Source: Streptomyces sp. ISL-11 (GTDB lineage: Bacteria; Actinomycetota; Actinomycetes; Streptomycetales; Streptomycetaceae). From it: DNA of 64,000 nucleotides. Shown piece after piece: positions 41,012 to 49,627 of the stretch (positions are counted from its first letter, which is position 1; the number at the start of each line of letters is the position of its first letter). The DNA is taken from assembly GCF_018614525.1 (NCBI RefSeq), contig NZ_JAGGOL010000077.1, positions 30,890 to 94,889 on the forward strand. The letters are read 5' to 3'. The translations under genes and the position numbers were made by a program. The notes beneath the pieces are model-generated. The model worked only from the letters and a program-made list of their open reading frames with translations. It had not been told where the DNA came from and did no database searches.

Positions 41012-42991
41012 TCAGATTTCGAGATCCTTGACCTTGTCCGTCCACTTCTCATCGAAGCCGAGGCCCCTCCGGTAGGTCGCGTCCGCGATGCCCTTGGCCC
41101 ATTGCGTATAGCGGTGGCCGATGACCATGTCGCGGGGCAGGAAACGATTGTCACGGCTGTAGGCGGCACGATTGAGCCGGACGTCCGCGAGGCCGTTCCA
41201 GTCGGTTCCCCGATGGGTGATGGCGATGGGGAGCCGGCAGGCCAGCCGGATTCCGGCCGCGGTGTGACCGCCATGATTGGCGTCCTCGGCCACGGCGATG
41301 TCGGGGAGGTTGAAACCCTGCGGCGGGAACCGCATCACCGGTGCATAATTCTGCGCCTTCTTCACCGCGTTGTAGCGCATGCGCTGGGCGATGACGTTGT
41401 ACATCATCACGCGGTCGGCGGTGATTCCGAAGTCCTCCGGCCGGAATCCGTCCCGGAATCCCGTGTAGCAGAACAGGTCCGTGAACTCCATGGTCCACGG
41501 CTCGTCCAGTTTCCGGCCGTGCGGCACCGTGAAAATGGCGAGGTCCACCGGCAGATCCCCGGCGTTCGCCGCCCAGTGGGCGAGTTCCTGCATGATCCGG
41601 GTCGGGGTGCCGCCGGCCGCCAGGCACAGTTCCAGGAAGCGGTCCCAGTCGGGCGCCACGCCCGTACGGCCGGGCAGCTCGACGCCGAACCGGTCGTACA
41701 GATGGGCGCGGAGCCCTTCCGGAACGGGCCGCTCGCGGCGGTAGACGGACAGGGGCAGCAGGAACTCGCGGCGCTCCCAGTTGCTGCCGTCGAAGTGCAG
41801 GCACCGCTCGTACCGCTCCTCGACGGCCCGGCGCAGCCGGCCCAGCCGCCGGGCGAGCCCCAGCACCCCGTCGGCCGCCGGGTCCGTCGGCCCGGGGCCG
41901 GCCGCGGGGTGTCCGGGCAGGCGGGCGGCGTACTCCCTGCTCTTGCGCACCAGGAAGAGGGCGAGCGCCGGGAAGGAGAGGAAGGACTGGTTCAGCTCCT
42001 GGAGGACGAAGCCGGCCTCGTGCCAGCACCACAGCAGGGTCGCCAGGAGGAGACGCGATTCCGGCCAGTGGGCGACCGGTGTCCCGCGACACGCGCCGAC
42101 CAGGTGGACGACGCCGCGGTTGTCGAGGACGGTTTCATCGGGCAGGAGCCGCACCCGTTCGATGGAGGAGACCCGCCGCTCGAAGCCCGCGAGCAGGTCG
42201 TCGCGCTCCTGGTCGGGCAGGGCTTCCCAGGCCCGCCGGGCGGCGACCGGCAGCGGGCGCAGCGCGGGGGCCGGGCCGAGCCACAGCGCGCGGTCGTCCT
42301 CCGGGCGGCCCCGGGGCCGGTCGCCGGACCGCTCGGCGACAACGATGTCATGTCCGACACCGAAGTCATGTCCGCCAACGAAGTCATATCCGCCAACGAT
42401 GTCATGTCCGTTCGCGCGGCCCGCGCCGAGCGCCGCCGGGACGTCCGTCACGGCGACTAGCGGGGCCCTCAGCCGGACCGCCGCGATCAGGGCACCGAGG
42501 TCGTCGCACTCCGCGTCCGTGACGACCACGGCCTCCGACGGGAGGCCGAGCGACGCCCCGGCCCCGACGAGGACCGACTTCAGGTCGCCGTCCGGCGGAC
42601 CGAGCCACTCGGTCATCCTCAGCAGGGCACGGTCCACGCCGTCGTCGCGGCCCAGTGCCAGGCAGAAGAGGTACCACCAGACGAGGGACGCCCGGGCGTG
42701 GGGAACCTTGAAGTGGTACCAGAGCCTCTGGAAGCGGGAGAATTCCTCGGCCGGAATACCGTGCCGCTCCGGATCGAGCCGCTCCTTCCACGGGGCCGGG
42801 CCGGCGGTGATTTTCTCGATGACCGCGACGTCGGCCCGACCCGCGGCGACCATGCCGGCCACCACGATGAGATCGCCGTCGTCGGTCAGCATGGTCAGCC
42901 GGCGGAACAGGTCTCTCTCGACTCCGGCCAACTCGGTCTCGGCTGCCTCGGAGAATTCCGGGCGGGAGCGCGGCGAGATCGGCAGTGCCAT
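41012..42991 (-). CDS. 659-residue protein of unknown family, first gene of the operon
   Basis: I do not recognise this protein. The first 180 residues are helical (FRRLTMLTDDGDLIVVAGMV); the middle contains a short repetitive loop around residues 194-215 (GHDIVGGYDFVGGHDFGVGH). The C-terminal 300 residues look ordered and conserved in style (WTMEFTDLFCYTGFRDG, EDFGITADRVMMYNVIAQR, VAEDANHGGHTAAGIR, ITHRGTDWNGLADVR). Several His-rich segments might bind metal. It has neither signal peptide nor membrane segment. ATG 42991 follows a good GGAGG. As leader gene before the Rieske and ferredoxin genes it is likely to be their redox client or a core synthase. Confidence 0.75.
   Translation of the reverse strand: MALPISPRSRPEFSEAAETELAGVERDLFRRLTMLTDDGDLIVVAGMVAAGRADVAVIEKITAGPAPWKERLDPERHGIPAEEFSRFQRLWYHFKVPHARASLVWWYLFCLALGRDDGVDRALLRMTEWLGPPDGDLKSVLVGAGASLGLPSEAVVVTDAECDDLGALIAAVRLRAPLVAVTDVPAALGAGRANGHDIVGGYDFVGGHDFGVGHDIVVAERSGDRPRGRPEDDRALWLGPAPALRPLPVAARRAWEALPDQERDDLLAGFERRVSSIERVRLLPDETVLDNRGVVHLVGACRGTPVAHWPESRLLLATLLWCWHEAGFVLQELNQSFLSFPALALFLVRKSREYAARLPGHPAAGPGPTDPAADGVLGLARRLGRLRRAVEERYERCLHFDGSNWERREFLLPLSVYRRERPVPEGLRAHLYDRFGVELPGRTGVAPDWDRFLELCLAAGGTPTRIMQELAHWAANAGDLPVDLAIFTVPHGRKLDEPWTMEFTDLFCYTGFRDGFRPEDFGITADRVMMYNVIAQRMRYNAVKKAQNYAPVMRFPPQGFNLPDIAVAEDANHGGHTAAGIRLACRLPIAITHRGTDWNGLADVRLNRAAYSRDNRFLPRDMVIGHRYTQWAKGIADATYRRGLGFDEKWTDKVKDLEI
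42347..42410. repeat. 18-bp coding tandem repeat (about 3.5 copies)
   Basis: Units of 18 bases, GTCATGTCCGCCAACGAA and close variants, lie head to tail at 42347-42364, 42365-42382 and 42383-42400, with a partial fourth. On the minus strand they encode a hexapeptide repeat (GHDIVG, GYDFVG, GHDFGV types) in the 659-residue protein. Slippage could vary the copy number between strains without shifting the frame. Confidence 0.85.
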
Positions 42992-43392
42992 ATGGCGCCT
43001 CCAGAGCGCGACTCATCGGAGTGTCGAAGCCGGGCGTGGATTTCTTCGTGCCGGTCCGGGCCGATCCGGCGTGCCGATCATCCGGTGTGCGCGCCGGAAA
43101 TGATCGGGTCGTGTGCCGCCGAATCACGGTACGTGTGCGCGGGCACCCAATGCCAGAGTCAGTGCGCGGAGTTGCCGTTGTCAATGGGCGCCGGAGTAAC
43201 CCGGCGTCAATTCGCCGTCAGGAACGTCCGCGGCCGGAAATCACGGTGTGCCTTGGGGCAATATCCGGCCGGGGATCCCGCTCGACCGACACCGGCGCCC
43301 GGCTACCTCTGTGGACGGCCACCAGCCGCTACTCTTCGTTACCCGAGCGGCTGCCGGGCAGCCGAAGGACCAGAGGAAGTGAGTGCGCCGAC
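42992..43392. other. Divergent intergenic region, about 400 bases
   Basis: It separates the minus-strand redox operon from the second ATP-grasp gene. No frame in it looks coding. It should hold promoters in both directions; I see no repeat as clear as the one at 36622. Confidence 0.6.
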
Positions 43393-44637
43393 ATGGCAGA
43401 TCCGACGCTCCTCGTCATGGGCCACGCCGGGATGCCGGCCTGGGGCCGGGACCAGATCCGGCGGCTGAGCGAGCAGGCACGCGCGCGGGGGGTGCGGCTG
43501 CTGGGCGCCGACACCCCCGAGAGCCTGCGGGCGTCGCCGGCGGAAGAGCTTGGTCTCGTCGACGACGTCGTCGCGCTGGACGTGCACGACGCGCGGGCCT
43601 GCCGGGCCTGGGCCGCCTCCGGGCCGCCCCGGATCGACGCGGTCCTGACGGTGCGGGAGCTGTCGGCGCATCCGACGGCCGTGCTCGCCCGGGAGCTGGG
43701 GCTCGCCGGCAACGACCCCGAGGCGGTGCTGCGGATCCGTACGAAGGACCTGTGCCGGCAGCGGCTGCGCGAGAGCGGGTTCCCGCAGCCGGGTTCGGCC
43801 GTGTGCCGGAACGCGGAGGAGGCCGAGCGCTTCATGCGGGAGACCGGTCCGGGCCCGTGGATCGTCAAGCCGCGCGACGGGCTGGCCAGCATCGGCGTGT
43901 CCCTCGTCGAACGACCCCGCGAACTGGCCGCAGCGCTGCGGAAGTTCGAGACCACCGCGCCGGCGATGAGTCCGCTGCCCCCGAGCTCGTCCTTCCTGGT
44001 CGAGACGTTCGTCGACGGTGACGAGTACTCGGCGGAGGGCATCGTCCTGGACGGGGTGCCGCAGGTCCTGGCCCTGACCCGCAAGACCGTCACCGACGGG
44101 TTCATCTCCACCAGCCAGCGGGTGCCCTCCGGCCTGGACAAGGTGACGGCCGACGAGGCCCGCGACGCCGTCGCGCGGGGGCTGACCGCCGTCGGCGTCA
44201 GCCACGGCATCTTCCACATCGAGCTGTGGGTGACCGCGGCCGGCGTCGTGCTGGGCGAGTTCCACATCCGCGGCGGCGGTGACTACATCCACGCGCTGGT
44301 CGAGCACGCCCGGCCGGGGCTGGAGATCTACGGCACGCTCGTCGACGACCTCCTCGGCCGCGCCCCCGCCCCGGTCCCCGACGCTTCCCGCGCCGCGCGC
44401 GTCGAGTTCCTGTTCGCCCCGGCCGGGCGGCTGCGCGCCGTGCACGGCTGGGAGGAGCTCACCCGCCATCCCGCCGTCATCGCCGCGCACCTCCAGGTCG
44501 CGCCCGGCGACGTCATCGGAGAGGTGAAGGACTCCTTCAACCGCTCGGCCGTCTTCGTGGCCGGCGCCGACTCCGCCGAGGACGTCGACGCCCTGGCGGC
44601 CTCCCTCTCGTCGCGGGTCACCTTCGAGACCGTCTGA
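43393..44637 (+). CDS. ATP-grasp ligase (second copy)
   Basis: A 414-residue paralogue of the ATP-grasp protein at 36758, the same length and similar throughout: LLVMGHAGMPAWGRDQIRRL, LLGADTPESLRA, LAGNDPEAVLRI, WIVKPRDGLASIGVSLVE, ETFVDGDEYSAEGIV and GEFHIRGGGDYIHALVEH. It should activate a carboxylate as acyl phosphate for ligation. Two copies flanking one operon suggest two successive condensations, or a duplication with new specificity. The ATG at 43393 matches the first copy's start. It is followed by a hairpin at 44645-44673 that ends the transcript. Confidence 0.88.
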   Translation: MADPTLLVMGHAGMPAWGRDQIRRLSEQARARGVRLLGADTPESLRASPAEELGLVDDVVALDVHDARACRAWAASGPPRIDAVLTVRELSAHPTAVLARELGLAGNDPEAVLRIRTKDLCRQRLRESGFPQPGSAVCRNAEEAERFMRETGPGPWIVKPRDGLASIGVSLVERPRELAAALRKFETTAPAMSPLPPSSSFLVETFVDGDEYSAEGIVLDGVPQVLALTRKTVTDGFISTSQRVPSGLDKVTADEARDAVARGLTAVGVSHGIFHIELWVTAAGVVLGEFHIRGGGDYIHALVEHARPGLEIYGTLVDDLLGRAPAPVPDASRAARVEFLFAPAGRLRAVHGWEELTRHPAVIAAHLQVAPGDVIGEVKDSFNRSAVFVAGADSAEDVDALAASLSSRVTFETV

Positions 44638-44644
44638 CCGTACG

Positions 44645-44673
44645 CCCGTGGCGGGACGGCTCCCCGCCACGGG
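44645..44673 (+). terminator. 11-bp hairpin terminator
   Basis: CCCGTGGCGGG at 44645-44655 pairs perfectly with 44663-44673 around a 7-base loop, eight bases after the ATP-grasp stop. No T tract follows. Confidence 0.75.
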
Positions 44674-44723
44674 TGGGTGTACAGGGCGAGCGGGCACGGC
44701 GGCCCGCTGCCAGGATCCGGAAT

Positions 44724-45626
44724 ATGCGACTCATACGCCCTGGATCCGGAACACGGCGCGGCCGCGCCGCCCGCCGGCTGCTGACCGTACTCCTCGTCCT
44801 GGCGGGCGCCGTGTCCTGCGCCAACTGGGACGTGCTGAAACCCGGGTCCGACGACGGACAGGCGCCGGCCGGGAAGGCGCGGATGGGCGAGGCACGGGTC
44901 GGTGAGGCACAGGGCAGTGAGGCACGGGCGGCCGCCGCGAGGAAGTGGGGCCTGGATCGCGTACCCCTGGTGGCACCGCCGCCGCCCAAGGACAAGCCGC
45001 GGCTGACGACACCGGAGTGGGCCGACCAGGGGGCGGGGCTCATACCCGCGTTCACCCATGTGCCGACGTCCGAGAAGATAGCCTTCCTGACCATCGACGA
45101 CGGCGCCGCGAAGGACCCGCGGTTCCTGGAGATGGTGCGCGAACTCAAGGTCCCGCTCTCGGCGTTCCTCACCCACGAGTCCGCGGCCGAGGACTACGGC
45201 TACTTCCGCGACCTGCACGCGCTGGGCGTCTCCATCCACAACCACACCGTGCACCACCCGCAGATGACCACGCTCGACGCCGACGAGCAGTACAGCGAGA
45301 TCTGCGTCCAGCAGAGCATCCTCCAGGAGGAGATCGGTGTCCGGCCGGACCTCTTCCGTCCGCCCTACGGCGACTTCGACGCCGACACCCTCGCCGTCGC
45401 GGAGGAGTGCGGCGCCCGTGCCGCACCGCTGTGGCACGAGGAAGCCTTCGCGGACCGGATCGACTACGGCCACGACGACCAGCGGTTCCACCCGGGCGAC
45501 ATCATCCTCACCCACTTCAACGGGCCCAGTGCGTGGGGCGGCACCATGACGGACATGCTGCGCCTGGTGCTGAACGAGGTGACGGAGCAGGGCTACGCGC
45601 TGGCCCGCCTGGAGGACTACGTCTGA
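44724..45626 (+). CDS. Polysaccharide deacetylase family lipoprotein
   Basis: A 300-residue exported protein. The first 32 residues form a lipoprotein signal with Arg-rich start and lipobox LAGAVSC. The NodB-type catalytic domain occupies about residues 110-300: FLTIDDGA (metal and catalytic Asp), HNHTVHHPQM (metal His pair), RPPYGDFD, and ILTHFNGP near the end. It should remove acetyl groups from peptidoglycan or another glycan at the cell surface. Between signal and domain there is a low-complexity linker with GEARVGEA-like repeats. It begins after the ATP-grasp terminator, so it need not belong to that cluster. Confidence 0.9.
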   Translation: MRLIRPGSGTRRGRAARRLLTVLLVLAGAVSCANWDVLKPGSDDGQAPAGKARMGEARVGEAQGSEARAAAARKWGLDRVPLVAPPPPKDKPRLTTPEWADQGAGLIPAFTHVPTSEKIAFLTIDDGAAKDPRFLEMVRELKVPLSAFLTHESAAEDYGYFRDLHALGVSIHNHTVHHPQMTTLDADEQYSEICVQQSILQEEIGVRPDLFRPPYGDFDADTLAVAEECGARAAPLWHEEAFADRIDYGHDDQRFHPGDIILTHFNGPSAWGGTMTDMLRLVLNEVTEQGYALARLEDYV

Positions 45627-45638
45627 CCCGGCCGGCGC

Positions 45639-46265
45639 TCAGACGTCCCCGTACGCCTCGCCGCCGAGTTCGAAGCCGGCCGTGCCGGCGGTGGCGTCCG
45701 CGAGCCAGGACCGGAAGCCCTCGACATCCGCCTCGGGCAGGCCGACCTCGATGCGCACCTCGGCGCCGTAGCGCACCTCCCGCACCACCCGTCCCGTGGC
45801 CCGCAGGTCGTTCTCCAGCTTGCCGGCCCGCTGGTGGTCGACGGTGACCGTGGCCAGCCGGAAGCGCTGCCGCGTGACGGTGCCGAGGGTGTCGAGCGCC
45901 TCGCCGACGGCTCCGCCGTACGCGCGGATCAGGCCGCCGGCGCCGAGCTTGACGCCGCCGAAGTACCGGGTGACGACGGCCACGACGTACCGGACCTCGC
46001 GGCGCAGGAGCATCTGGAGCATGGGGACACCGGCGGTGCCGCCGGGTTCGCCGTCGTCGCTCGCCTTCTGCACGGACCCGTCGACGCCGAGGACGTAGGC
46101 GAAGCAGTGGTGCCGGGCGGTGGGGTGCTCCTTGCGGATACGCGCGATGAACGCCTGGGCCTCCTCCTCGGTCGCGGCGGGCGCGAGCGCGCAGAGGAAG
46201 CGCGACTTGTTGATCTCGATCTCGTGCACGCCTTCGCGCGCGACCGTCCGGTATTGGTCCTGCAT
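45639..46265 (-). CDS. YigZ/IMPACT family protein
   Basis: A 208-residue protein with the UPF0029 N-terminal signature HHCFAYVLG, SDDGEPGGTAGVPML and YFGGVKLGAGGLIRAYG, then a DUF1949-type C-terminal domain. The family is conserved across bacteria and related to the eukaryotic translation regulator IMPACT, with an unclear role in bacteria. The start at 46265 (MQDQYRTVA) was preferred over one three codons earlier. It converges with the deacetylase gene at its 3' end and is divergent from the CoA-binding protein gene. Confidence 0.92.
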   Translation of the reverse strand: MQDQYRTVAREGVHEIEINKSRFLCALAPAATEEEAQAFIARIRKEHPTARHHCFAYVLGVDGSVQKASDDGEPGGTAGVPMLQMLLRREVRYVVAVVTRYFGGVKLGAGGLIRAYGGAVGEALDTLGTVTRQRFRLATVTVDHQRAGKLENDLRATGRVVREVRYGAEVRIEVGLPEADVEGFRSWLADATAGTAGFELGGEAYGDV

Positions 46266-46324
46266 CCGGCCCACCCTATGCGCAGCGCCGGGAATGCTCC
46301 CTGCCGGCCGGTCGTTGAGCGGGC

Positions 46325-46732
46325 ATGTATGCGGAGACGGGAATCATCCGGAAGATCATCGAGCAGGCCGGCGACACCTGGGCGGTGGTCGGACTGTCGA
46401 CCAATGAACGGCGGGCGGCTTTCGGCGTCGCCGAGGTGCTCCGGCGCCACGGCAAGCGGGTCGTGCCGGTCCACCCGAAGGCCGAGACGGTCCACGGGGA
46501 GAAGGGGTACGCGTCGCTGGCCGAGATCCCGTTCCCCGTCGACGTGGTGGACGTCTTCGTCAACAGCGACCTGGCCGGCGGCGTCGCGGACGAGGCGGTG
46601 GCGATCGGCGCGAAGGCGGTCTGGTTCCAGCTGGACGTCGTCGACGAGGAGGCGTACGAGCGGACGCGCGCGGCCGGGCTGGACATGGTGATGGACCGCT
46701 GCCCGGCGATCGAGCTCAAGTCGCTGGGGTAG
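46325..46732 (+). CDS. CoA-binding domain protein (YccU-like)
   Basis: A 135-residue single Rossmann-like domain of the CoA_binding_2 family: WAVVGLSTNERRAAFGVA for the dinucleotide-like loop, RVVPVHPKAETVHG, and AKAVWFQLDVVDEEA and MDRCPAIEL at the end. Such small proteins are widespread and bind CoA or a similar nucleotide; no catalytic role is established. It lies 44 bases upstream of a GNAT gene on the same strand. Confidence 0.9.
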   Translation: MYAETGIIRKIIEQAGDTWAVVGLSTNERRAAFGVAEVLRRHGKRVVPVHPKAETVHGEKGYASLAEIPFPVDVVDVFVNSDLAGGVADEAVAIGAKAVWFQLDVVDEEAYERTRAAGLDMVMDRCPAIELKSLG

Positions 46733-46775
46733 GGGCCCGCCGGGTGCGTCATGACGGGTGCGTTAGCGTCGGTTC

Positions 46776-47270
46776 ATGATCACGACCCGTTTCGCGCGGC
46801 CCGAGGACGCCACTGAGATCGTCCGGCTGCGGCGCCTGATGTTCGCCACGATGAGCGGGACCGATGCCCCCGGCGACTGGGAGGCCACCGCGGAGCGGAT
46901 CGCCCGCGAGCAGCTGTCGGCCGCGGTGCCGCGGCTCGGGGCGTTCGTCGTCGACGGGGACTCCCCCGGGGGCGTCCCGCACCTGGCCGCGTGTGCCGTG
47001 GGCCGGGTCGAGGAGCGGCTGCCGGCGCCGGGGCACCCGACCGGGCGGTTCGGGTTCGTCTTCACCGTATGCACCGACGCGCGGTATCGGGGGCGCGGCC
47101 TCGCGCGGGCGACGACGGAGGCGCTGCTGGAGTGGTTCGCCGCGCAGGGTGTCACGCGCGTCGATCTGCACGCGACGGAGGACGCCGAGCGCCTGTACCG
47201 CGGTCTCGGCTTCGCCGAGCACTCCCTCGCGCTGTCCCTCGACGTCTCCCGGTGGACGCCGGCGGGCTGA
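46776..47270 (+). CDS. GNAT-family N-acetyltransferase
   Basis: A 164-residue acetyltransferase with the acetyl-CoA motif YRGRGLARATTEALLEWF and the closing LYRGLGFAEHSLAL. FTVCTDARYRGRG is typical of GNAT motif A. It acetylates an amine of unknown identity. It follows the CoA-binding protein gene by 43 bases and converges with the XRE-cupin regulator gene. Confidence 0.9.
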   Translation: MITTRFARPEDATEIVRLRRLMFATMSGTDAPGDWEATAERIAREQLSAAVPRLGAFVVDGDSPGGVPHLAACAVGRVEERLPAPGHPTGRFGFVFTVCTDARYRGRGLARATTEALLEWFAAQGVTRVDLHATEDAERLYRGLGFAEHSLALSLDVSRWTPAG

Positions 47271-47293
47271 ACCACGGGCGGCCCCGCCGGGGT

Positions 47294-47866
47294 TCAGCCC
47301 GCCGGCGGGATGGACACCGCCATCGTCATCTCCACCGGTTCCGGACCGCTGTTGCGGTACGTGTGGGCGACGCCGCCGTCAAAGGTCGCCGAGGTGCCGG
47401 CGGGCAGGGTGAGCTCCTCGCCGTCCACGACGAGCGTGAGCTCGCCGGCCGTGACCCGGAGCATCTCCACGGTGCCGGGTGGGTGCGGGTCGGAGTCCTT
47501 GCTGTCGCCCGGCGCCAGGAGCCAGTCCCACAGCTCCAGCGGCCCCCGGCCCTCGGCCCCGACGAGCAGGGTGGTGTGGCTGCCGGCCTCCGTGGCCCAC
47601 ATCCGCACCGCCTGGTCCCGGGGTACGAGCCGGACCCGCGCGCCCTGGTCCTGGTCGAGCAGCGTCGTGATGCTGACGCCGAGCGCGTCGGCGAGCTTCA
47701 CGGTGGTGCCGACGCTGGGATTGGTCCGGGCCTGCTCGATCTGGATGATCATGCCGCGGCTGACCCCGGAGCGGGCCGCCAGGGCATCGAGCGTGAAATT
47801 GCGTTCACCGCGCCACCGCTTGAGGTTCCGGGCGAGTGACTGGGTGAGCTGGTCGAGGTCCGTCAC
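47294..47866 (-). CDS. XRE-cupin transcriptional regulator
   Basis: A 190-residue regulator with an N-terminal XRE helix-turn-helix (LDALAARSGVSRGMIIQIEQ, NPSVGTTVKLADALGV) and a C-terminal cupin (PGTVEMLRVTAGELTLVVDG, PAGTSATFDGGVAHTYRN). The family senses small ligands and often represses a neighbouring transporter. It starts with GTG at 47866, 96 bases from the divergent EamA gene; the gap holds a small inverted repeat that could be its operator. Confidence 0.92.
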   Translation of the reverse strand: MTDLDQLTQSLARNLKRWRGERNFTLDALAARSGVSRGMIIQIEQARTNPSVGTTVKLADALGVSITTLLDQDQGARVRLVPRDQAVRMWATEAGSHTTLLVGAEGRGPLELWDWLLAPGDSKDSDPHPPGTVEMLRVTAGELTLVVDGEELTLPAGTSATFDGGVAHTYRNSGPEPVEMTMAVSIPPAG

Positions 47867-47907
47867 AGCTTCCGTCCAATATTTTTAACGACACAGTCCA
47901 ATGAACT

Positions 47908-47919
47908 GCACTACAGTGC
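47908..47919. promoter_or_regulatory. Inverted repeat GCACT-AC-AGTGC (operator candidate)
   Basis: A perfect 5-bp inverted repeat lies in the short divergent region between the XRE-cupin gene and the EamA transporter gene. Related half-sites (AGTGCGCTGCA, GCACACTGTACTGC) follow at 47916-47950. It is a plausible site for the XRE-cupin regulator, based on position only. Confidence 0.4.
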
Positions 47920-47962
47920 GCTGCACCACCTGTTGAGCACACTGTACTGCGAGGTCTCCCCC

Positions 47963-48832
47963 ATGACAGCGGTCTTCGCCCTGACCACCAGCCTCCTGTG
48001 GGGGCTCGCCGACTTCGGCGGTGGGTTGCTGACCCGTCGCCTGCCCGCCCTGACCGTGGTCGTGGTCTCGCAGCTGCTGGCCGTCGTGGTGCTGGGCGGC
48101 GTCGTGGTGGCCACCGGCGGCTGGAGCGAGGCCGGGCCCCGGCTGTGGTTCGCGGTGGCCGCGGGCGTGGTGGGCCCGGCCGCGATGCTCGCCTTCTACC
48201 GCGCACTGGCCCTCGGCCCGATGGGCGTCGTCGCCCCGATCGGCGCACTCGGCGGCGTCGCGGTACCCCTCGGCGTCGGCCTCGCCCTCGGCGAACGACC
48301 CGGCCTCACCCAGTTCGCCGGCATCGCCGTCGCCATCGCCGGAGTCGTCCTGGCCAGCGGACCCGCCGGTGGCGGCGGCGCTCCCGTCCAGCGCCGGACG
48401 CTGGTCCTCACCCTGGGTGCGGCCTTCGGCTTCGGCACGGTGATGGCACTGATCGCGGAGGCGTCGACCACGCTGACCGGCCTGTTCCTGGCCCTGTTCG
48501 TCCAGCGCGTGTGCAACGTCGCGGTCGGCGGCGCCGCACTGTACGCCTCCGTGCGCCGCGGCACCCCGGCACTGCCCGCCGACGGCCGGAGTGCGATCAT
48601 GGCCGCGCTGCCCGCACTCGCCTTCGTCGGCCTCGCGGACGTCGCCGCCAACGGCACGTACAGCATCGCCGCCCGCACCGGCCCCGTGACCGTCGCCGCG
48701 GTACTCGCCTCCCTCTACCCCGTCGTCACCGCACTCGCCGCCCGCGGCATCCTCAGCGAACGACTGCGCACGGTACAGGCCGCGGGCGCGGGCCTGGCAC
48801 TGGTGGGAACGGTGCTGCTCGCGGCGGGGTGA
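47963..48832 (+). CDS. EamA/DMT-family transporter
   Basis: A 289-residue protein with ten hydrophobic segments in two EamA repeats (for example TSLLWGLADFGGGLLTRRL at the start and SLYPVVTALAARGILSERL near the end). EamA proteins usually export amino acids, nucleosides or other metabolites. The ATG at 47963 was preferred to one ten codons upstream because the first helix begins here and GAGG precedes it. It is divergent from an XRE-cupin gene that probably controls it. Confidence 0.9.
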   Translation: MTAVFALTTSLLWGLADFGGGLLTRRLPALTVVVVSQLLAVVVLGGVVVATGGWSEAGPRLWFAVAAGVVGPAAMLAFYRALALGPMGVVAPIGALGGVAVPLGVGLALGERPGLTQFAGIAVAIAGVVLASGPAGGGGAPVQRRTLVLTLGAAFGFGTVMALIAEASTTLTGLFLALFVQRVCNVAVGGAALYASVRRGTPALPADGRSAIMAALPALAFVGLADVAANGTYSIAARTGPVTVAAVLASLYPVVTALAARGILSERLRTVQAAGAGLALVGTVLLAAG

Positions 48833-48968
48833 CGCGATCCGGCTGTCCGCCGACAGGGGCCGGCATGGGCGCCCGCAGCGGCGGCGCTCAGCCGGCCCTT
48901 CCCCAGCAGCGCGCGACCTTGGCCAGAGAGTGACGCGAGTCCGGTTTCGGCCGACTTCAGCCGAGTCT

Positions 48969-49538
48969 CTACGGGTCTGCGTCCCGAAATGGTCCCGAAG
49001 TTCGGGCCGCCAAGTCCGGCAAGGCTTGGGCTGTCTCGACACGCTTCTGGAGGTCCGGAAGCTGTCCAGTGACGCATCGAGCGTAAACGGCCAGGAGGAC
49101 GGGGACGCTGTTGCCGGCCCACTCGGCACCCTGGGCGGGTGGGATTCCGTTGTTCAGCCAGGTGGTCAGACAGGGATGCCGAAGGTCGTAGACACGCTTA
49201 CCGACGGGCGACTGATACTGGTGCTCGTCCAGTACCGCCCTGCGAGCTGCGGCCCAGGCAGGCCGGAACACACTTCCGGACAGCAGCCCACCCCGTTCGC
49301 CCGGGAACAGCAGGTCTCCAGGCTGGAGACCGTCCCGCGCGATCAGGTCACGCAGAACGGCCACCAGCGCGGGGTGGGCGGGCACTATGCGGGTGTCCCC
49401 CTCAGGCCGGCCCTTGAGGTGGCGGCTTTCGTGGACTTCGCCGGTGTCAGTCCAATGCTTACCTACCTCTGGTCGAGCGGTGTGAACGAGGATCTCCCCC
49501 CAGCCTTCTTCAGGGAGTGCGGCATCCGCGACTCGCAA
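48969..49538 (-). pseudogene. Tyrosine recombinase (phage-type integrase) C-terminal remnant
   Basis: The 189 codons keep most of the catalytic domain: HLKGRPEGDTRIVPAHPAL, YDLRHPCLTTWLNNGIPPAQ, AEWAGNSVPVLLAVYARC with the catalytic Tyr. The normal HT after LR is HP here. The N-terminal SAM-like and core-binding domains (about 200 residues) are missing and no gene precedes it. It is a decayed relic of an integrative element. No tRNA attachment site is visible nearby. Confidence 0.75.
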
Positions 49539-49627
49539 CCCGACAGCTTCCTCGGGTCGGGTGCCTATGAGCTCATAACAGGATCTTGTATGTCGGTTGA
49601 GTGGTGGCGGTCCCGCTGCCTCCCGAG

